This document shows, one piece after another, positions 1 through 6,061 of a DNA stretch of 12,229 nucleotides. Position numbers and translations under genes: made by a program. Every line of letters begins with the position of its first letter. Within the stretch, counting starts at the first letter, position 1. The notes below the pieces were generated by a model. The model was not told the DNA's origin and ran no database searches. It worked only from the letters and a program-made list of their open reading frames with translations. The DNA comes from Acholeplasmataceae bacterium (GTDB taxonomy: Bacteria > Bacillota_I > Bacilli_A > ML615J-28 > CAG-698), in the NCBI GenBank assembly GCA_012841765.1, contig DUUA01000042.1, forward strand, positions 1 to 12,229, given 5' to 3'.

Positions 1-154
1 AATTATCCGGTTTCATATCTGCATTGGAAGAATAGCCTACAGTAACAGACATGACAACTGAAGAAACTTCGAGAGTTTCATTCGCGGTCCTTACTTCTTG
101 TTCTCCGCCAATAACAACCGGAGTTGTAAAAACAGGTTTAAAGATAGGATTTAA
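1..154. other. Left-edge stretch without a convincing gene
   Basis: The first ~120 bases are about 42% G+C, clearly above the AT-rich remainder. All three plus frames are interrupted. One 35-codon frame (51-158) overlaps the next gene's start but has no ribosome binding site. The minus strand is open from position 313 to the window edge, running antisense into the first gene, and reads as plausible protein in the 1-154 part (it contains TTPVVIGGEQEVR). It has no well-placed start codon with a ribosome binding site. It could be a remnant, the edge of a gene from a different source, or an assembly join; no function can be assigned. Confidence 0.35.
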
Positions 155-952
155 TTGAAAATTTATATCAGCGCTGATATTGAAGGAGTGAACAATATCG
201 CAAATTGGAAAGAAACAGTACCTGGAGATGATTATGAAACTTTCAGAAAACAAATGACTGAGGAAGTTAAAAGAGCTTGCATTGGAGCCTATGAAGCTGG
301 GGCAAAAGAAATACTAGTTAAGGATGCTCATGATAATGCCAGGAATATTATATTTAGCCAACTACCAGAATATGTAAAACTACATCGTGGTTGGGAAGGC
401 GGTCCTTGTTCAATGATGGCTTCATTAGATAATTCTTATGATGCTGTTGTATTTATTGGATATCATAGTCCCTCTAGATCAGATGGAAATCCACTGTCAC
501 ATACAATGAACACACAAATTCATCATATTAAAATTAATGGAATATTAGCTAGTGAATTCCTAATCAATGCATTTTATGCAGCATACTTGAGAATCCCTGT
601 AGCTTTCTTAAGTGGAGATGCACTACTAACTAGAAATGTTAAATCTCTCAATTCAAACATTGAGGTAGTTGCAACTAAAGAAGGGGTTCATGGAGCTGTA
701 ATATCAAGACATCCAAACATAACGAATGCTGAAATTCAAGAAAAAGTTAAAATTAGTCTCTCTAAAAAAGATTTACAGAAAAACATTATCAAACTTCCAA
801 AATCTTTTGATATTGAAATTCAATATAAGAATTTCAATGAAGCTTACAAAGCTTCTTTCTATCCAGGCGCCACACTATTTGGCACTGACAGAATTAATTT
901 TCACACTGAAGATTATTATGAAGCTCTTAAAATGATGAAATTCTTATTATAA
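155..952 (+). CDS. dppA: M55 family D-aminopeptidase (DppA-like)
   Basis: A 265-residue zinc D-aminopeptidase of peptidase family M55, close to the ~270 residues usual for Bacillus DppA. It is expected to be cytoplasmic, forming a large ring that releases N-terminal D-amino acids from short peptides such as D-Ala-D-Ala. Recognisable motifs are the N-terminal ISADIEG with Asp8 and Glu10, KDAHDN around residues 56-61, IGYHS with His104, the HTMNTQIHHIKING block from His116 (family nucleophile region), Glu133 in LASEF, and SGD at 153-155. These match the known M55 zinc-binding and catalytic positions. The start is TTG at 155, five bases after AGGA (146-149). It gives the family's usual N-terminus, and no ATG is better placed. 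No dpp transport genes are visible nearby, and the gene ends at a bidirectional terminator. Confidence 0.9.
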   Translation: MKIYISADIEGVNNIANWKETVPGDDYETFRKQMTEEVKRACIGAYEAGAKEILVKDAHDNARNIIFSQLPEYVKLHRGWEGGPCSMMASLDNSYDAVVFIGYHSPSRSDGNPLSHTMNTQIHHIKINGILASEFLINAFYAAYLRIPVAFLSGDALLTRNVKSLNSNIEVVATKEGVHGAVISRHPNITNAEIQEKVKISLSKKDLQKNIIKLPKSFDIEIQYKNFNEAYKASFYPGATLFGTDRINFHTEDYYEALKMMKFLL

Positions 953-953
953 A

Positions 954-976
954 AAAAGGCGCATAATGCGCCTTTT
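954..976. terminator. Bidirectional terminator between convergent genes
   Basis: GGCGCA (958-963) pairs with TGCGCC (967-972) around a three-base loop. AAAA (954-957) and TTTT (973-976) extend the stem, and there are T-tracts on both strands. It serves the M55 gene on the plus strand and the aspartase-like gene on the minus strand; the latter's TAA (977-975) lies at the stem base. Confidence 0.88.
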
Positions 977-2111
977 ATTTTTCTATAATAACTATCCCTT
1001 CGATAACTCTTTCCCTTAATGTCCTAATTGTTCTTCTGCTTAAATTTATTATTTCAAATAAACAGGCAAATATCATCGGAAGATAGATATTTTTTTCATA
1101 TTCTCCGGCCTCTACTGATCTAGCAATAGTTATATCATTACCCATAATATAAAATGATATTTGATTAACCATTTCTAAAACAACAGGATTGGTTTCCCCT
1201 GAAACTCCAACTTCATGAATCGGTGGAATACTTATTTTCCCATCATCAATCATTTTTCTCATATCAAATGATGATTTCGATAAATTAATCACTAAATTTC
1301 TTAAAGCTGAAGAAGCAATAACAAAACAATCTAAATTTCTTGAATTGTCTATTATTTCTTTTGCTTGAACAAAGTTTTCACCTAAATGTTCATTTAAATT
1401 TTTAATAAATGTTTTAATGTAATTAACATCTACACGTTTATGTGTCTCAAAATAACTAGACCCAATATTAATCTCGTGAAAATATTCTAAACTTTTATCT
1501 ATTCTTTTTATATCTCGATCTAAAGAGTTCTTAAAAGCTTTAAATTCATTTGTAAGAGAAAACTGGTCATCTCTTTGAAATTTCATTTTAGAAATTACTG
1601 TTCCATATGAATTAGATAATTTCTTAGCTTCAGTCAAAAACTTTTTAATTAATTTTATACTAGTCATTTTTCCTGCAAGCAAAACAACTTCGGCACTTGA
1701 TTGGTTTAAATTAACATCTTTAGTTGGATGTACTAAATCATAAATACCTTTTTTACCACCTAACATTTCATTTGCTCTGTTAGCAAGAACTTCATTGGCA
1801 TTCATATTCATACTAACACCTGAACCACCTTGAATAAGATCAGTTATAAACTGGCCATGTAAGCGACCATTTAAAATTTCATCACAACTTAAAATAATAG
1901 CTTCAGCAACTTTTTTATCAAGTAATCCCATTTGTAAATTAGTTTTTGCGGCTGTTTTTTTAATATTTGAAAGAGCTTTAATCATTTGACGATTCAAGCC
2001 ATGTTTAGTAAGAGCAAATGTTTCTTTGCTTCTACCAGTATGAATTCCATAATACGCTTCAGCTGGAAGTTGTAATTCTCCTATTTTATCTCTTTCCAAA
2101 CGATATCTCAT
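975..2111 (-). CDS. Degenerate aspartase/fumarase-superfamily protein, probably catalytically inactive
   Basis: A 378-residue protein that aligns along its length with aspartate ammonia-lyase but lacks the superfamily's key residues. Well-preserved parts are the N-terminal PAEAYYGIHT, QGGSGVSMNMNANEVLANRA (94-113), EINIGSS (213-219) and VLEMVNQISFYIMGND (311-326). Altered parts are the HVNKCQSTND equivalent, here DVNLNQSSAE (132-141); GRTQLQDA, not recognisable near 175-183; and the mobile catalytic-serine loop GSSIMPAKVNP, here GVSGETNP (302-309). The protein stops about 90 residues before the usual ~468, so the small C-terminal domain is missing. The start is ATG 2111, six bases after AAGGAG (2118-2123). 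A longer in-frame start at 2168 would overlap the malic enzyme gene. It is second in an operon with malic enzyme. The frame is intact and the ribosome binding site strong, so it is probably expressed as a pseudoenzyme or with a changed function. Confidence 0.82.
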   Translation of the reverse strand: MRYRLERDKIGELQLPAEAYYGIHTGRSKETFALTKHGLNRQMIKALSNIKKTAAKTNLQMGLLDKKVAEAIILSCDEILNGRLHGQFITDLIQGGSGVSMNMNANEVLANRANEMLGGKKGIYDLVHPTKDVNLNQSSAEVVLLAGKMTSIKLIKKFLTEAKKLSNSYGTVISKMKFQRDDQFSLTNEFKAFKNSLDRDIKRIDKSLEYFHEINIGSSYFETHKRVDVNYIKTFIKNLNEHLGENFVQAKEIIDNSRNLDCFVIASSALRNLVINLSKSSFDMRKMIDDGKISIPPIHEVGVSGETNPVVLEMVNQISFYIMGNDITIARSVEAGEYEKNIYLPMIFACLFEIINLSRRTIRTLRERVIEGIVIIEK

Positions 2112-2117
2112 AATCGA

Positions 2118-2123
2118 CTCCTT
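2118..2123 (-). promoter_or_regulatory. Ribosome binding site fixing the aspartase-like start
   Basis: On the minus strand AAGGAG lies six bases before ATG 2111 and overlaps the TAA stop of the malic enzyme gene (2124-2122). This supports the shorter start and suggests translational coupling. Confidence 0.85.
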
Positions 2124-3300
2124 ATCGGCAAATTCCCTGTTCTTTCGCCTTTTTATAAACAGCATCACTTACAGCTTCCATTACTCTTTCATCAAATGGC
2201 GAAGGAATAATATATTCTCTTGTAATTTCTTTATCCTTTATCAAGTTGGCAATTGCTCTAGCAGTAGTCTCATACATTTCATCAGTAATTTTTTTACTCT
2301 TTGCTTTAAACGCTCCATGAAAGATTCCTGGAAATGCTAGCACATTATTAATCTGATTATAAATATCACTTCTGCCAGTCGCATAAATAAAAGCATTACT
2401 CTTCTTAACATTTTCATAAGAAATTTCAGGGTCAGGATTAGCAAGTGCAAATACAATCGGTTTCTCTGACATTGAATTAACCATATCTATTGTAAGTATA
2501 TCTTTAACGCTAACACCAATAAAACAATCTGCATCTTTTATAATTTCTTTTAAATTTGCATTTTCCATATCAAAAGTATCAATGATATGTTCATTTAATA
2601 ATTTATTAATTAATTCATTATTGTTTTTTAGTTTACTAACTGCGCCACGAGAATTAGTAGCATAAATTTTAGTAGCACCCATTTGCCTTAATAATTTAGC
2701 AATGGCGCTTCCAGCAGCTCCTAAACCACTTATAACAATTTGTAATTTCTCTATTTCTTTACCCACTAACTTACAAGCATTAATTAATGCTGCACAAACA
2801 ACTATTGCAGTTCCGTGTTGATCATCATGAAAAAGCGGAATATCAAGTTCATCTCTTAATGTTTCCTCTATTTCAACACATCGAGGAAAAGATATATCTT
2901 CTAAATTAATGCCTCCATATGTTGGAGCGATATTCTTTACAATGCTAATAATTTCTTTTGGATCTTGCGTATTTAAGCAAATTGGAACAGCATCAACATT
3001 AGCAAATTTTTTAAATAATAAACATTTACCTTCCATAACAGGTAAAGCTGCCAAAGGACCAATATTGCCTAAACCCAATACAGCTGAACCATCTGTAATA
3101 ACAGCAACCATATTTCCCTTTGAGGTATATTTATAAACATCTTCGTTATTTTTATGAATTTCAACACAAGGTGCTGCAACTCCAGGAGAATATGCTAAAG
3201 ATAAATCATCCAAATTTTCCAGTGGAACCTTTGAACTGATTGCTAATTTTCCTTTATTTTTTTCATGTAATTCTAATGATCTTTGATTAATGCTTTTCAT
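2122..3300 (-). CDS. Malic enzyme (NAD(P)-dependent malate dehydrogenase, decarboxylating)
   Basis: A 392-residue short-form bacterial malic enzyme (YtsJ type, usually ~390-410 residues). It oxidatively decarboxylates malate to pyruvate and CO2 in the cytoplasm. Visible motifs are SLAYSPGVAAPC with Tyr37, MEGKCLLFKKFANVDAVP with Lys92, the metal-site NLEDISFPR with Glu134 and Asp135, FHDDQHGTAIV (158-166), the Rossmann loop GLGAAGSAI (192-200), ANPDPEI (287-293) and the NNVLAFPGIFHGAF end of the NAD domain (318-331). All expected residues appear present, so it should be active. Cofactor preference cannot be decided; a Ser-Arg after the second strand (217-218) would be compatible with NADP. 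The ATG is preceded by GGTGA. It is first in a two-gene operon with the aspartase-like gene, whose ribosome binding site overlaps this gene's stop codon. Confidence 0.93.
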   Translation of the reverse strand: MKSINQRSLELHEKNKGKLAISSKVPLENLDDLSLAYSPGVAAPCVEIHKNNEDVYKYTSKGNMVAVITDGSAVLGLGNIGPLAALPVMEGKCLLFKKFANVDAVPICLNTQDPKEIISIVKNIAPTYGGINLEDISFPRCVEIEETLRDELDIPLFHDDQHGTAIVVCAALINACKLVGKEIEKLQIVISGLGAAGSAIAKLLRQMGATKIYATNSRGAVSKLKNNNELINKLLNEHIIDTFDMENANLKEIIKDADCFIGVSVKDILTIDMVNSMSEKPIVFALANPDPEISYENVKKSNAFIYATGRSDIYNQINNVLAFPGIFHGAFKAKSKKITDEMYETTARAIANLIKDKEITREYIIPSPFDERVMEAVSDAVYKKAKEQGICR

Positions 3301-3331
3301 AAGTTCACCATCTCTTTATCTATATTACCAT

Positions 3332-3360
3332 ATTATAACTATAAAATAAAGAATTTTTAA
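3332..3360 (-). promoter_or_regulatory. Predicted promoter of the malic enzyme operon
   Basis: The minus strand carries TATAAT (3337-3332) and, 17 bases upstream, a weak -35 TTAAAA (3360-3355). It sits about 30 bases before the malic enzyme start. The -10 is exact and the -35 poor, so an activator or an UP-like AT element is possible. Confidence 0.55.
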
Positions 3361-3370
3361 TCTTTTACAC

Positions 3371-3392
3371 TTATAATTACAAGTAATTATAA
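3371..3392. promoter_or_regulatory. Perfect inverted repeat upstream of the malic enzyme promoter (possible operator)
   Basis: TTATAATTAC (3371-3380) is repeated exactly in inverse as GTAATTATAA (3383-3392) with a two-base centre. It lies about 10 bases upstream of the predicted -35 box and before the glyA terminator. It has no T-tract and no gene ends at it, so it does not look like a terminator. A dimeric regulator's site is inferred; AT-richness raises the chance of coincidence. Confidence 0.4.
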
Positions 3393-3410
3393 TAAACATT
3401 CCCAAAAAAT

Positions 3411-3443
3411 AAAAACTGCTTTATTCTATAGTAAGCAGTTTTT
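3411..3443 (-). terminator. Intrinsic terminator of glyA
   Basis: AAAAACTGCT (3411-3420) pairs with AGCAGTTTTT (3434-3443), leaving an 11-13 base loop. It starts about 10 bases after the glyA stop, and on the minus strand the stem runs into a T-rich tail. Confidence 0.85.
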
Positions 3444-3451
3444 ACTTTTCT

Positions 3452-4690
3452 TTATTTATAAACATTAAATCTTTTTGTAAGAGCCAATACTTTATTTTTA
3501 ATTTCTTTAATAATTTCATTATTTTTATAATTTTTTAAAGTCTCATCAATAAGTAAAGCTATTTCTTTCATTTCACTTTCTTTCATTCCTCGGGAAGTAA
3601 CACTAGGGCTACCTATTCGAATACCGCTTGTTATCATTGGCATTTCATCATCAAAAGGAACAGTATTTTTATTTGTAGTTATTCCAACCGAATCAAGAAC
3701 TTCTTGAGCAACTTTTCCTGTGATATTTACACTCTTTTTAACATTTATAGTAAATAGGTGGTTATCTGTTTTACCACTTACAATTACATAACCTAATTTT
3801 TTTAGAGTTTCAGCAAGATATGCAGCATTAATTACAACTTGTTTTTGGTAACTTACAAACTCATCAGTTAATGCCTCTTTAAAAGCAACAGCTTTTGCAG
3901 CAATTACATGCATGAGCGGTCCACCTTGAATTCCAGGGAATATTAGCTTATTAATCTTCTTATATATATCAAAACTATTTGTCAGAATTATTCCTCCACG
4001 AGGACCTCTTAAAGTTTTATGAGTAGTACTAGTTACTATATCAGCATAAGGAATAGGGCTCTCATGAACTCCTGCTGCAACTAATCCAGCAATATGGGCC
4101 ATATCAACCATTAATAAAGCACCACACAAATCAGCTATTTCTTTAAATCTTTTGAAATCAATCGCTCTTGAATAATTACTTGCCCCAGCAACAATTAATT
4201 TTGGTTTGCATTCAAGTGCTATTTTCTCAACTTCCATATAATCAATTACTTCAGTTTCTTTAGAAACATAATATGAAACAAAATTATAATCAATACCAGA
4301 AAAGTTAAGAGGATTGCCATGAGTTAAATGCCCACCATGATCCAGTGCCATACCAAGAACAGTATCACCTTTTTCAATTATAGCACGGTAAGCAGCCATA
4401 TTTGCTTGACTGCCTGAATGAGGTTGAACATTAACGTACTTCACATTAAATAATTTTTTTAATCTTTCTCTTGCTAAATCTTCAACTTCATCTACTACTT
4501 CGCATCCTCCATAATATCTTCTCCCAGGATATCCTTCAGCGTATTTATTTGTCAATAAAGACCCTTGAGCTTCCATAACCGAACTTGATGCAAAGTTTTC
4601 CGATGCAATTAATTCAATATTATTATTTTGTCTTTCTTTTTCTTTTTCAATTAACTGAAAAATTTTTAAATCCGTTTTTTCTAATGTCAC
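3452..4690 (-). CDS. glyA: Serine hydroxymethyltransferase
   Basis: A full-length 412-residue cytoplasmic PLP enzyme that interconverts serine and glycine and supplies methylene-tetrahydrofolate. Diagnostic blocks are [20 protein letters not shown] (25-44), [20 protein letters not shown] (48-67), [10 protein letters not shown] (88-97), the cofactor-holding [16 protein letters not shown] (194-209), [14 protein letters not shown] with the Schiff-base Lys225, and [17 protein letters not shown] (251-267). The start is GTG 4690; GAGGTGA lies five bases upstream (4695-4701) and no competing ATG gives the family N-terminus. It is flanked by terminators on both sides with its own -10 box, so it is monocistronic. 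The predicted transcript start leaves only a very short leader and no room for a riboswitch. Confidence 0.97.
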   Translation of the reverse strand: MTLEKTDLKIFQLIEKEKERQNNNIELIASENFASSSVMEAQGSLLTNKYAEGYPGRRYYGGCEVVDEVEDLARERLKKLFNVKYVNVQPHSGSQANMAAYRAIIEKGDTVLGMALDHGGHLTHGNPLNFSGIDYNFVSYYVSKETEVIDYMEVEKIALECKPKLIVAGASNYSRAIDFKRFKEIADLCGALLMVDMAHIAGLVAAGVHESPIPYADIVTSTTHKTLRGPRGGIILTNSFDIYKKINKLIFPGIQGGPLMHVIAAKAVAFKEALTDEFVSYQKQVVINAAYLAETLKKLGYVIVSGKTDNHLFTINVKKSVNITGKVAQEVLDSVGITTNKNTVPFDDEMPMITSGIRIGSPSVTSRGMKESEMKEIALLIDETLKNYKNNEIIKEIKNKVLALTKRFNVYK

Positions 4691-4708
4691 AATATCACCT
4701 CATTTTTC

Positions 4709-4714
4709 ATTATA
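4709..4714 (-). promoter_or_regulatory. -10 box of glyA
   Basis: The minus strand has an exact TATAAT (4714-4709) about 20 bases before the GTG start. No good -35 is visible; the 17-base position falls in the preceding terminator's T-tract. The leader would be about a dozen bases including the ribosome binding site. Confidence 0.5.
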
Positions 4715-4729
4715 CAACAAATGATAAAA

Positions 4730-4757
4730 AAAAGATATTTCAAATTAAATATCTTTT
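4730..4757 (-). terminator. Terminator of the phosphodiesterase unit
   Basis: AAAAGATATTT (4730-4740) pairs with AAATATCTTTT (4747-4757) around a six-base loop, followed on the minus strand by seven T. The stem is AT-rich. The stop codon of the 60-residue gene (4758-4756) lies at its base. Confidence 0.75.
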
Positions 4758-4938
4758 AATGTTTTAATTTATAAAAACCATAAGCAAATGCCATTACAGA
4801 TAAATATCCAATAATAATAAAACCCCAAAGTTTCATAAATTCACTAATATTTTCATAATTAGCTACAAGAAAAAACAAACTAATCAAGCCTAAAACTCCA
4901 ATCACAGTTAAAAAAACATAAAAAAATTTTTTATACAT
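4756..4938 (-). CDS. Small two-helix membrane protein coupled to the phosphodiesterase gene
   Basis: A 60-residue protein of no recognised family. It has two hydrophobic segments, about residues 5-27 and 37-56, joined by a short loop (NYENISEFMK). The N-terminus is MYKK and the C-terminus YKLKH, so positive charge at both ends suggests a hairpin with both termini inside. Its ATG shares one base with the preceding gene's TAA (TAATG, 4940-4936), a classic reinitiation arrangement. No ribosome binding site of its own stands out beyond the A-rich 3' end of that gene. The terminator directly after it shows it is the last gene of the unit. A role as membrane partner or anchor for the phosphodiesterase is inference only. 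Confidence 0.75.
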   Translation of the reverse strand: MYKKFFYVFLTVIGVLGLISLFFLVANYENISEFMKLWGFIIIGYLSVMAFAYGFYKLKH

Positions 4939-5657
4939 TATTCTAATATATTTGTAGTGATAAAATCTACATTCCAGGTTATTAACATTAAAGCAACGAT
5001 TGGATTATTTACTGTCCAAACATTAACAGCTATATTATGGTGATGGCATAATTCAACTTGTTCTTTTGATAAACATTGATACTCAATGTCTATCCCCGCA
5101 TTAATTTTTCTTACTTCATTAATTATATTATTATCTAAATCAGTTGTTAGAAATTGAAGTTGAACTTCAGAATTTTGTTTTCTGACTAATTGTAAATTTT
5201 TTAAGTAAAAACTAATAAAAATAGTACTATGAAGATAATGATGTTGTTTAACTAAATTAATTAAACGAACTATATCCGCTTCTAAAAACAATTCCTTTAT
5301 TTCAATAAAAGCTCTTTTTTCATACTTTTTACAAATTTCTAAATAATCAGTAAGTTTTGGTATTTTTAAATAGTTTTTAGGTCTTCCTGTTTCTAAATCA
5401 AAAAGGCAAATAGAACTAAGTTCATCATAAGAAGAAGTTGAAATACTCATATCAACACCAGCTACTCTTTGTAATTTATCATCATGACAAATTACAAATT
5501 CGCCATCTTTAGTTAATCTGACATCTGTTTCAATTCCATAATAACTTTTATTACCTGCTGCAATAAAAGCAATTGCCGTATTTTCTTTTTCAAGACCACT
5601 TAACCCTCGGTGAGCAATCATTTTAGTTTTATTATTTTCTAATTTTAAAGTTTCCAT
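4938..5657 (-). CDS. Glycerophosphodiester phosphodiesterase family protein
   Basis: A 239-residue single-domain GDPD enzyme, of the cytoplasmic UgpQ-like size. It is expected to hydrolyse glycerophosphodiesters to sn-glycerol-3-phosphate and an alcohol. Catalytic motifs are in place: AHRG with His16 and Arg17, EN at 25-26, GIETDVRLTKDG with Glu43 and Asp45, CHDD with His58, the metal/strand motif IEIKE with Glu119 and Lys121, and NVWTVN (212-217) near the end of the barrel. No signal peptide or membrane segment is seen. The ATG follows GAGGAG (5662-5667) by four bases, slightly close, and a strong promoter lies upstream. The gene overlaps the following small membrane gene by one base. Confidence 0.93.
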   Translation of the reverse strand: METLKLENNKTKMIAHRGLSGLEKENTAIAFIAAGNKSYYGIETDVRLTKDGEFVICHDDKLQRVAGVDMSISTSSYDELSSICLFDLETGRPKNYLKIPKLTDYLEICKKYEKRAFIEIKELFLEADIVRLINLVKQHHYLHSTIFISFYLKNLQLVRKQNSEVQLQFLTTDLDNNIINEVRKINAGIDIEYQCLSKEQVELCHHHNIAVNVWTVNNPIVALMLITWNVDFITTNILE

Positions 5658-5685
5658 ATTGCTCCTCGCTTATTATATTTCATTA

Positions 5686-5714
5686 ATTATAACCGATATC
5701 ACTATATTTGTAAA
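5686..5714 (-). promoter_or_regulatory. Promoter of the phosphodiesterase unit
   Basis: The minus strand has TTTACA (5714-5709), a 17-base spacer and exact TATAAT (5691-5686), ending about 28 bases before the start codon. It lies between the tRNA terminator and the gene. Confidence 0.8.
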
Positions 5715-5732
5715 GTATCTATAAAATTAAAA

Positions 5733-5752
5733 CCCCTTATTAAAATAAGGGG
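5733..5752 (-). terminator. Terminator of the tRNA transcript
   Basis: CCCCTTAT (5733-5740) pairs with ATAAGGGG (5745-5752) around a four-base loop. On the minus strand it is followed by TTTTAATTTTAT. It lies 16 bases beyond the CCA end of tRNA-Gln. Confidence 0.85.
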
Positions 5753-5768
5753 ATCAAATATTTTTAAA

Positions 5769-5843
5769 TGGCAGGGCTAGATAGATTCGAACTATCGGGT
5801 GACGGAGTCAAAGTCCGTTGCCTTACCGCTTGGCTATAGCCCT
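5769..5843 (-). tRNA. tRNA-Gln (UUG)
   Basis: A 75-base cloverleaf with encoded CCA (5771-5769). Acceptor AGGGCTA pairs fully with TAGCCCT, and the discriminator is G. The D arm contains AGCCAAGCGGTAAGGC. The anticodon stem is ACGGA/TCCGT with loop CTTTGAC and anticodon TTG (5811-5809). The T arm carries GTTCGAATC. It closely matches the Bacillus tRNA-Gln pattern. It follows tRNA-Tyr by 17 bases on the same transcript. Confidence 0.96.
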
Positions 5844-5860
5844 ACATTAATAAAATCAAA

Positions 5861-5945
5861 TGGTGGTGGGGGACAGATTCGAACTGCCGAACTCTAAGAG
5901 AGTGGATTTACAGTCCACCGCGTTTAGCCTCTTCGCTACCCCACC
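5861..5945 (-). tRNA. tRNA-Tyr (GUA)
   Basis: An 85-base class II tRNA with encoded CCA (5863-5861). Acceptor GGTGGGG pairs with CCCCACC, and the discriminator is A. Anticodon stem GTGGA/TCCAC encloses loop CTGTAAA with anticodon GTA (5911-5909). A long variable arm with the pairing CTCT...AGAG is typical of tRNA-Tyr, and the T loop has GTTCGAATC. It is first in a two-tRNA transcript. Confidence 0.96.
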
Positions 5946-5978
5946 ATACAAACAGTCTCTTTTCCAAACTGCTATGTT

Positions 5979-6007
5979 ATTATACTACGTTCGGCTTTAA
6001 ATTGCAA
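5979..6007 (-). promoter_or_regulatory. Promoter of the tRNA-Tyr/tRNA-Gln transcript
   Basis: The minus strand has TTGCAA (6007-6002), a 17-base spacer and exact TATAAT (5984-5979), placed 33 bases before the first tRNA. Spacing and hexamers are good for a housekeeping sigma factor, as expected of stable RNA. Confidence 0.82.
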
Positions 6008-6033
6008 GCCTTTTTGGCTTTAAAAATCAAAAG

Positions 6034-6059
6034 AAAAAACGTCAATTTAGACGTATTTT
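6034..6059 (-). terminator. Probable terminator of the znuA unit
   Basis: On the minus strand ACGTC (6054-6050) pairs with GACGT (6043-6039) around a six-base loop and is followed by TTTTTT. A-runs on the 5' side could extend the stem past one mismatch. The core stem is only five pairs, so it is weaker than the others. Confidence 0.6.
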
Positions 6060-6061
6060 CT

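Noticed and set aside
51..158. 35-codon plus-strand frame overlapping the M55 start by four bases
   Set aside because: No ribosome binding site, and Ser/Thr-rich unremarkable content. The overlap with the TTG start looks accidental.
2112..2168. Longer in-frame start for the aspartase-like protein
   Set aside because: It would overlap the malic enzyme coding sequence by about 47 bases and lacks a ribosome binding site. ATG 2111 with AAGGAG gives the family N-terminus.
2909..3136. 75-codon plus-strand frame inside the malic enzyme gene
   Set aside because: Antisense shadow of a clearly conserved gene, with no ribosome binding site.
4691..4708. Riboswitch in the glyA leader
   Set aside because: Only about a dozen bases lie between the predicted transcript start and GTG, and a terminator sits directly upstream.
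5993..6020. AAGCC (6006-6010) able to pair with GGCTT on either side, suggesting a two-state RNA switch
   Set aside because: Stems are only five pairs and the segment overlaps and precedes the tRNA promoter -35, so it is probably not in a controlled leader. Chance is more likely.
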